Shown: positions 1 to 5,797 of the stretch, piece after piece
Numbering within the stretch: the stretch's first letter is position 1
Layout of the letters: each line of letters opens with the position of its first letter
Origin: a bacterium
Lineage (GTDB): Bacteria; Patescibacteria; Microgenomatia; UBA1400; UBA12108
Direction of reading: 5' to 3'
DNA: 7,585 bases
Assembly: GCA_021788365.1 (NCBI GenBank)
Contig: JAJYKS010000016.1
Coordinates: 1-7,585, forward strand
The notes under the pieces: generated by a model
The model's database searches: none
What the model saw: the letters and a program-made list of their open reading frames with translations, nothing else
Told to the model about the DNA's origin: nothing
Translations under genes and position numbers: made by a program

Positions 1-3000
1 CCAACGTATCCGCTTGCCCCATTGAATACCGCAGCATCAGGCAGCAGGGCACCGTTTATAGAGCCAAGCGCATTTTGACTGGAAGACGGGGAGTAGGGGG
101 TTATCCTCCCGAGTGCTACGCTCGGCATGACGCCGTTGGGAGGGTAGGCACGGACACGAACCCATTTGACATAAATTGGATTAGTATATTCATTAGTTAA
201 AGAAAGACCAATAGAAGATGAATAAGCGGGGACAGTTGCTGTTATTGTTTGACCTGTACTTCCCAAAGTTGAATATGTGTTAGGTGTATAAAATAGAACT
301 TCTAAAGATGTTGCAGCTATGCTCCAAAATACATAGGTGCCAGCTAAAGAAGCCCAACTACCAATTTCATTTTGTGTCGAACTACTACCATTATCAGTAT
401 CAGTATACCAATTCCCATCTTCATATATTTGTTCTCCAAAAGAAGAGAGGGGAGTTGGTCCACCACCAAAGTATGTTGGATTTGAATTGGTAAATCCCCA
501 TCTAAATGTTGTGGCTGTTGAAGGGCTATTTTCGTATACATCTGCTACTAAAGCGGTGTTAAAACTACCAGAACTTAAAGATGTTCTTATCCAGGTTTGG
601 TGAGAAAGCCCCCCTCCCCCACCACCAGTTAAACTTAATCCATTATTTACTGCAATACCTGATGTAGAACCACTTGTTCCAGAACTACCAACATTACTCC
701 ATTTTGTCGTGTTTAAAGTTGTTCCAGCAAAGTTGTCATAGAAGTTGAACACGTTCGCTCCGTTGTCGTATTCGCCATAAGTAGGAGAGAGTTGCGGCGC
801 CTCTCCCGCGTACACGCCGTCATAATTTGCGCTGGTGGCGCCAAAAACCATACTGATAGTTATATTAGAATTTGCAGGTATGCCTTTAGGTAATCTAACC
901 CAAAATGTAGCGTTGCTGGACGCGGTGCTGCATCCGCTTTCACACCAGCTGTACAGTTCGGTGCCGTTCTGATAGAATCTTATGTTGCCAAGGTTGCTCG
1001 CCTCATACGCGGAATATACAGAGGGGTTAAAAGTAATCATCTGCTGGAAAGGTGCAGGGGCGGCTGCGGTTAATTGTGAGTTTTTAAGCGTAAGGGGTAA
1101 CACGTACGCAGAGCTAGGCATCGAAAGCGATGATGAATTGCAGCTATCTACGTTGTTGCATCCGAATCCGGCTACGGTCATATATTCGTAAGGATTTGAT
1201 ATTGCACCGTATTTGAGCGGGTTCCCTACATAATTATTCAGACTGCTAAAAAATACAGGACCAACCGAGATGACACTGTTGTTATTTCCGCTGTAGTCGT
1301 TCGTGTTTCCGTTGAGAGGCCACCAGCCTATAAGAGAGTTTGAACTTGGTGGTGCATCGTTTATCCCTTCGTGGTATAGAGCGTTTATCTGAGCGCGCGA
1401 AAGTGATTTATTAAAAAGTTGCACATCTGCAATAGACGTCCCGGCGGCCGCTTCCTCCAATCCACCGGGAGGGTTTGTGAATAAGGCCAGAGCGGGTTTT
1501 TTAAGAGTGGCTGTTGCGTTGGTTATTGCAGAAACGCTCATACTCCCAGATGCCACGAGTTGCCCATTAATGTAGATGTTCTCTGTGGTCCAATTACCAT
1601 TTATAGAGGCAAAGTACCACTCGTTAGGCGCAATCATAAAAGCAGGGCTGCAGATACTAAGCTCCACGGAATTTGGCCAGTTTTCCATAAGGAGACAAAA
1701 TGAATTTTGTGGACTTGATTCTATAAACGTTCCGCCAAAATCGTAGTTCTGGCCGCCTCCGGCACCACCGTTTACGCTCGCATTGTATATATCAGTAAGA
1801 GGCTGCCAACTTGTGGGCGATGCAGGTATCTTGAACCAGAAAGTCTCAGTATAGTTAAACCCTGGCTTGGGGATTAATGCGTACATGCCTGCGCCCCCAT
1901 CGGTTGTCAACACCGCCTTGTTCACGGAGTCCAAAGAGAAAATCCCGCTATGTGAATTCTTGTTTAGAGTGGAGCCGGAGCTGTCCAGATACGATGGGGA
2001 TGAAAGCGAAGAGTAATAGTAGTTGTTATCGTACGCGGTTTTTAGACCTGACATGTTTAGCAGCGACAGGCTGCTACCGCTGAGCAATACTTTGGTCCCG
2101 TTCTGCAGGTAGTTGAAGATATTGGCGGAATTCGAATATACAAGATACGGCTTGAGAGGAGTGCTAGAGTTGGTCACGTTGGTAACCAGTCCGCCCATGT
2201 TGCAGACGCTCTGGTTCACATCGGCGGCGTTGGAAGTCGCGAGTATGTAGTTGATGTTTCTGTATTGCGCTGGTATAGATGAACATGCTATTCCGGAGGG
2301 TTCAACGAGCAGTGTACCGTAAACGAACATGAACGTGGATTTGGAGCCACTCACCGCCCGTGCGTTGCCCACCATCGTAACGAGGCTGTTGTTCATCACG
2401 TTTATCTGTTGCGGATTTCCGCTTTCTACGCTGTACAGGTCCATGGTTCCGTTGAGCGAGACGCTGCCTTTCGCGTGTATCGGATACGTGATCGTACCTT
2501 CTGTGGAATTCAGCACAGCCAGCGCGGTATAGCTTACGTTCAACGTGAACGGGGAATCCTGGTAGACGGTGAGGCTTGCATTATTAATACTTAACCCCAT
2601 GTTTTGGTTTGCAGCCTTTAAAACTAGGCTTTTCGTGAAATTGGCAAGAGTGTAACCGTTCATATACCCCTTCATGACGCTGCTGCCGTATATCGTTCCG
2701 TTGTTCATGAGGCTCTCAAGTTCCAGGGCCGTGTTGTTCACGAAGTTTCCCTTCCTGAGCGTTGCGTTACCCTCATAGTAGACGAGTGCGTTGAGTGCTC
2801 TGCGCAGGCTGTCGTGCATGAACGAGGACGTTCCGCTTCCAAGGCTTTGGGTGAACGCACCTGTGCTTAGAGTTACAGAAGCCGCTGTGCCCAGATTGCT
2901 GTAGTTTATGTTTATGACTACGTATGTAATCAGCTCGGCGAGCATCAGCACGAAAAGCACTATCGTAACGAGCGTCAGCAGTATACCCTTTCTGCTCTTG

Positions 3001-3008
3001 ATTCTCAT
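1..3008 (-). CDS. Giant surface-anchored LamG/DUF2341 protein, 3' end cut by window edge
   Basis: Read by hand on the minus strand: ATG at 3008-3006, then 1002 codons without a stop to the left edge, so the C-terminus is missing. Residues 1-7 are basic (MRIKSRK), followed by K7-G8 and a hydrophobic segment to about residue 32. This could be a type IV pilin-like (class III) signal or a plain membrane anchor, with the rest outside the cell. Residues 40-240 hold an ectodomain I do not recognise; 240-345 is another unassigned segment. A LamG/concanavalin-like domain spans about 350-550, then a LamG head at 559-578 (GWWPL, DYSGNNN). About 640-740 matches DUF2341 (NIRFYQNGTELYSW, then ATFWVRLP, MVFGATSA). 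The usual DUF2341 companion runs 745-965 (FYDNFAGTTLNTTKW to YVKWVRVRAYPP). A new LamG begins near 985 (AVFNGASGYV). Many N-x-S/T sequons. The start overlaps the upstream gene's stop (ATGA), with GGTGATC 5 nt before it. Probably an adhesin or cell-surface binding protein; ligand unknown. Confidence 0.9.
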   Translation of the reverse strand, partial: MRIKSRKGILLTLVTIVLFVLMLAELITYVVININYSNLGTAASVTLSTGAFTQSLGSGTSSFMHDSLRRALNALVYYEGNATLRKGNFVNNTALELESLMNNGTIYGSSVMKGYMNGYTLANFTKSLVLKAANQNMGLSINNASLTVYQDSPFTLNVSYTALAVLNSTEGTITYPIHAKGSVSLNGTMDLYSVESGNPQQINVMNNSLVTMVGNARAVSGSKSTFMFVYGTLLVEPSGIACSSIPAQYRNINYILATSNAADVNQSVCNMGGLVTNVTNSSTPLKPYLVYSNSANIFNYLQNGTKVLLSGSSLSLLNMSGLKTAYDNNYYYSSLSSPSYLDSSGSTLNKNSHSGIFSLDSVNKAVLTTDGGAGMYALIPKPGFNYTETFWFKIPASPTSWQPLTDIYNASVNGGAGGGQNYDFGGTFIESSPQNSFCLLMENWPNSVELSICSPAFMIAPNEWYFASINGNWTTENIYINGQLVASGSMSVSAITNATATLKKPALALFTNPPGGLEEAAAGTSIADVQLFNKSLSRAQINALYHEGINDAPPSSNSLIGWWPLNGNTNDYSGNNNSVISVGPVFFSSLNNYVGNPLKYGAISNPYEYMTVAGFGCNNVDSCNSSSLSMPSSAYVLPLTLKNSQLTAAAPAPFQQMITFNPSVYSAYEASNLGNIRFYQNGTELYSWCESGCSTASSNATFWVRLPKGIPANSNITISMVFGATSANYDGVYAGEAPQLSPTYGEYDNGANVFNFYDNFAGTTLNTTKWSNVGSSGTSGSTSGIAVNNGLSLTGGGGGGLSHQTWIRTSLSSGSFNTALVADVYENSPSTATTFRWGFTNSNPTYFGGGPTPLSSFGEQIYEDGNWYTDTDNGSSSTQNEIGSWASLAGTYVFWSIAATSLEVLFYTPNTYSTLGSTGQTITATVPAYSSSIGLSLTNEYTNPIYVKWVRVRAYPPNGVMPSVALGRITPYSPSSSQNALGSINGALLPDAAVFNGASGYV
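1275..1436 (-). repeat. LamG tail-to-head hinge, copy 4 (leads into DUF2341)
   Basis: Encodes SIADVQLFNKSLSRAQINALY, HEGINDAPPSSNS, then LIGWWPLNGNTNDYSGNNNS. The next recognisable domain is DUF2341 after about 60 residues, not a LamG core. Confidence 0.78.
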
Positions 3009-5227
3009 TTCCAGATCACCACGCTTTCGTTATAGCTCCTGCCAGTCCCGTTTACGCTGAGTCCCAACGGGACTGTGCCCTTGCTTATTTGGTAGGAATT
3101 AAGCAGAGACTGAGGCGCGTAGCCCGAATTCGAATAGCCGAACTGGCTGTTTGGTATTCCTACGTTGTTGTTGCCCGAGTAATCGTTAGCGTTGCCCTCA
3201 AGAGGCCACCAGCCCTCCAGAGTAGAAGCATTGACGGGCGCACCGTTAATGCCTTCGCCGTAGAGCTGATTTATCTGGCTCTGCGTCAGAGCCGAACTGT
3301 ACAGCTGCACGTTGACCAACCTGCCGCCTACCAGCCAGCCGCCACAGCAATCATTATCGTTTATCAGGAAGTTGTAGCCATATTTTGAGTAATTGGATGG
3401 CGAACTTGACGACCACGGTTTGCTGGTGCACTGTGCGTTTACGCATACCTCTACATAGCCGCCTCCGTGGCCGTTGTAGAAGAAACTTGATGTAGCCATA
3501 ACCCACTTGTTGAACGGCACGGGCACGCTATTTACCCCGACAGCTCCATCGTTTGTGCAGAGGCCTCCAGAACTGTACCATTGTATCGTGTTTAGGGTGT
3601 AGTGCGTTGAGGTATTTCCGATTACCCACATCCCGCTAGTGCATCCGTTGCTCTCCTCTATGAGATCGCGTCCTGTTCCAGTAAGGGGCGGGTTAGTGTC
3701 CATAAACCAAGCATTTATTGTCCATGAACCGCCATTCCAAGCTTTGTTCAGAGATGGTGACTGATAGACCGTAACTCCGTGCTGGGATGTATTAGGAAAG
3801 CTAGCAGTTTTTAGGCTTGGCGCGTATGTACCGTTTATGAAAATACCCATATTGCTAGAAGGATATACGGAATTAAGTATGGCGCTTGCACAGCCTCCTT
3901 CATTGCCAAGGTAGAATTCTCCAAGGGCGCTTGCTATGCTCTGGTTCGGCGATGCGCTGCACGTGCCAAAGGCGTAGAGCGTGCTGCCTGCCGCGACGTA
4001 GGCGTTGCCGTACGCAAGCGCTATGTCTGCATACTTGTTGTACGCTGAAGATGGAAAGGTGAAGTTCCATATCATGTTGCCGCTTTTAATGTCAAACGCG
4101 ATAAACTTGCTTCCTCCGGGCATAAGGTAGAAGTCATACGGGCTGGCGGAAGGAGTAGCGTTTTCGTTGGTAACCGGAGGCAGGGAAGCTGAGAGAGACG
4201 TACCAGACGTTATGTTAAATGAGTATACTTTGTCCGTTGTCTCTACGAAGGCCGAACCCCCGGATTCGGCTACACCGCCAAAGACCTGAGAGTCAAGAGA
4301 GAGCGGATACTTCATACTTCCTCCAAGAGTGAAGACGTTTAGTTTGCTGCCGTTGCCTATGAATATTAATCCATCGTATATAGAAGGCGTGCTTATCGCG
4401 GATGTTGAAAGAGGAAGGTTCCAGTTCTGCATAAGAGTGTTGCCGTTGAGCGCGTACGAGCTCAGATAATTCTGCGTTCCAACAGTCGAAGTACTAACTA
4501 CGAATTCCCCGTTCGAGTAGACCGGAAGTTGCACGGTAGTAGGGAGAGTCGCGTGCGCATATACGGTACCGTTCGATGGATAGACTAGGTAGAAGCTATC
4601 CCCTCCGCCAAACGTTACGAACCCGTCTTCGACCGCTATTGGTGTGTCTATAGACACGGCTACGTCACTGCTCCACATCTTGGCGCCGCCTTTCAGACTT
4701 ACAGCGGCGAGGTATCCAGAGGTATTTGCGTAGATTATCTCACCCTTGTAGATCACTGGTGACCCTGAAAAACTAGTCTGTATCGAAACGGGAAAACCGC
4801 TTACTGCTTTGCCCGTAGTGGCATTTATTGCGTACAACTCGCTGCCGGCTCCGAAAACTACAACACCGGAGTCGACGGATACGAGCGGGGTTATGGCAGC
4901 AGAGGCAGAATATGTGAACAGCAAATCCAGAGCCTGCGGACCGTAGCTGCCGCTGGATGATAAGCCGGAATTTCCGCCGTAATATGGCCACGATTCTGCG
5001 CTAGCGGCTCCGGTTCTGGAAGCGTAGAGGGCGTACAGCACCCCGCTAGCCTGTCCAATCTTAGTCTGAACAAGGTTCTGCATTATTCCAAGCGCTTCGC
5101 CGACCTGCGGCTCGGTAAGGCTAGGCGAAGTAAAGTGCACGTACAGTATGATTGACACCCCCAGGCTCGCAACTATAAGCGCGAAGAGCGCGTCGAGAGT
5201 GAATATGAAGCCCTTCATGTTTTTCAT
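3005..5227 (-). CDS. Pilin-like N-terminus fused to PQQ-type beta-propeller and LamG domain (740 aa)
   Basis: Residues 1-32 read MKNMKG followed by FIFTLDALFALIVA and more hydrophobics, an archaeal pilin-like membrane segment with K5-G6 as a possible prepilin-peptidase site. W80-PYYGGN is the typical opening of PQQ-repeat propellers (compare WPMFGGN). About eight repeats follow between 107 and 422, for example LYAINATTGK (131-140), LAAVSLKGGAKMW (173-185) and FIAFDIKSGNMIW (375-387), as in an eight-bladed BamB/quinoprotein-like propeller. No catalytic dehydrogenase signature was seen, so it is probably a structural or binding propeller. A LamG lectin-like fold runs about 470-663 (TINAWF, FNKWVMATS, VNVQLYSSALTQSQINQLYGEGI). 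A LamG head (GWWPLEGNANDYSGNNN, 672-688) then leads only into a 50-residue tail. Eight cysteines (423, 446, 529, 557, 595, 600, 627, 628) fit disulfides outside the cell. The first ATG is favoured by GGTGAT 9 nt upstream. Likely pilus-associated or surface adhesin; function inferred. Confidence 0.93.
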   Translation of the reverse strand: MKNMKGFIFTLDALFALIVASLGVSIILYVHFTSPSLTEPQVGEALGIMQNLVQTKIGQASGVLYALYASRTGAASAESWPYYGGNSGLSSSGSYGPQALDLLFTYSASAAITPLVSVDSGVVVFGAGSELYAINATTGKAVSGFPVSIQTSFSGSPVIYKGEIIYANTSGYLAAVSLKGGAKMWSSDVAVSIDTPIAVEDGFVTFGGGDSFYLVYPSNGTVYAHATLPTTVQLPVYSNGEFVVSTSTVGTQNYLSSYALNGNTLMQNWNLPLSTSAISTPSIYDGLIFIGNGSKLNVFTLGGSMKYPLSLDSQVFGGVAESGGSAFVETTDKVYSFNITSGTSLSASLPPVTNENATPSASPYDFYLMPGGSKFIAFDIKSGNMIWNFTFPSSAYNKYADIALAYGNAYVAAGSTLYAFGTCSASPNQSIASALGEFYLGNEGGCASAILNSVYPSSNMGIFINGTYAPSLKTASFPNTSQHGVTVYQSPSLNKAWNGGSWTINAWFMDTNPPLTGTGRDLIEESNGCTSGMWVIGNTSTHYTLNTIQWYSSGGLCTNDGAVGVNSVPVPFNKWVMATSSFFYNGHGGGYVEVCVNAQCTSKPWSSSSPSNYSKYGYNFLINDNDCCGGWLVGGRLVNVQLYSSALTQSQINQLYGEGINGAPVNASTLEGWWPLEGNANDYSGNNNVGIPNSQFGYSNSGYAPQSLLNSYQISKGTVPLGLSVNGTGRSYNESVVIWK
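3014..3020 (-). promoter_or_regulatory. Ribosome-binding site GGTGATC for the giant LamG/DUF2341 gene
   Basis: The minus strand reads GGTGATC-TGGAA-ATG, a full-length match to the archaeal anti-Shine-Dalgarno (16S 3' end GATCACCTCC) with 5 nt spacing. It lies inside the last codons of the propeller/LamG gene (Val-Val-Ile-Trp-Lys-stop) and fixes the start at 3008. Together with the ATGA stop/start overlap it implies coupled translation. Confidence 0.85.
3158..3322 (-). repeat. LamG tail-to-head hinge, copy 3 (head followed only by a C-terminal tail)
   Basis: Encodes VNVQLYSSALTQSQINQLY, GEGINGAPVNAST, then LEGWWPLEGNANDYSGNNN. After the head only about 50 non-LamG residues remain before the stop, so this is an orphan LamG head at a protein C-terminus. 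Confidence 0.78.
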
Positions 5228-5236
5228 TTTGGAATC

Positions 5237-5242
5237 ATCACC
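5237..5242 (-). promoter_or_regulatory. Ribosome-binding site GGTGAT for the propeller/LamG gene
   Basis: The 18-nt gap on the minus strand reads TATGGTGATGATTCCAAA before ATG. GGTGAT ends 9 nt before the ATG at 5227 and 18 nt before the next in-frame ATG (Met4), which favours the first start. Confidence 0.8.
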
Positions 5243-5245
5243 ATA

Positions 5246-5788
5246 TCAGACCACTCCAAGGGGTTCACCGGTCCATACCTGCACCACTATAGTGGCTGGC
5301 TGCCCGTTTATGAAGATATTCTTTTTCTGCACGTACGTAGTGAGGGCCTTGCCCGCTGTAGGGCTGCTGCCTATAGTTATGTTGAACGACTGACCTTCTA
5401 TATTTATGTAGTAGTCGTACGCCAGTCCGAGAAGCGATTTGGTCGCCTGGTAGTTCGAATTTGACATGGACATGAAAGTATAGATCTTGCTGGCGGACAT
5501 GCTCGTGCTTCCCTGAGATGCGGCTAGCCCTATGCTGACGTTTGACCATGTAAGCGGGTTGCTCGTGTTGACCAGGTTGGGCCAGTTTGAGGGTGCACCA
5601 GTGGATACAAGGACCTGTGCGAGCGTCTGTGCCTGCAATTGCATCAGAGTTGACCCGCTTCCGTATGCAAGGGATAGTTGGGAATTTATTTCAGACCACG
5701 TAAATGCGAGTATCGTAAGCGCAACGGCGAAGATAACTATGGCGAATATTAGGTCGATGCTCCAGAATTGGCCTTTGTAGTTTCTCAT
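5246..5788 (-). CDS. Archaeal pilin/pseudopilin-like secreted protein (180 aa)
   Basis: Short N-terminus MRNYKG, then QFWSIDLIFAIVIFAVALTILAF, a single hydrophobic helix of the type IV pilin-like sort with K5-G6 as possible processing site. The acidic residue sits at +6 after the glycine rather than the classical +5. The ectodomain has the pattern of a family I recall from other archaeal surface proteins: GAPSNW (64-69), SIGLA (85-89), K101, Y113, LLGLAYDYYINI (119-130), and a C-terminal strand TIVVQVW (166-172). It starts 9 nt after the upstream stop and in the same frame as that gene. Only a weak Shine-Dalgarno match (TGAT, 3 nt before the ATG) is present, so translation may depend on coupling. 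It is followed after 18 nt by the propeller/LamG gene, which carries a related N-terminus. Probably a minor pilin or pseudopilin subunit or a membrane-tethered partner of the large proteins; exact role unknown. Confidence 0.88.
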   Translation of the reverse strand: MRNYKGQFWSIDLIFAIVIFAVALTILAFTWSEINSQLSLAYGSGSTLMQLQAQTLAQVLVSTGAPSNWPNLVNTSNPLTWSNVSIGLAASQGSTSMSASKIYTFMSMSNSNYQATKSLLGLAYDYYINIEGQSFNITIGSSPTAGKALTTYVQKKNIFINGQPATIVVQVWTGEPLGVV

Positions 5789-5797
5789 CGTATCAAT

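Noticed and set aside
284..1191. Several plus-strand open frames of 65-90 residues
   Set aside because: All are antisense to the continuous minus-strand gene that shows LamG and DUF2341 motifs; their compositions are mirror effects of that gene.
3089..3388. 99-residue open frame on the plus strand
   Set aside because: It lies antisense to the LamG part of the propeller gene and has no recognisable domain or ribosome-binding site; it is a shadow of the coding frame.
3962..4990. Quinoprotein dehydrogenase activity for the propeller protein
   Set aside because: Only the structural repeat pattern is visible; I could not find cofactor or metal-binding signatures, so an enzyme call is not supported.
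5789..5797. Promoter or terminator between the first two genes
   Set aside because: The gap is only 9 nt, with no hairpin or T-tract on the transcribed strand and no TATA-like box placed to serve the second gene.
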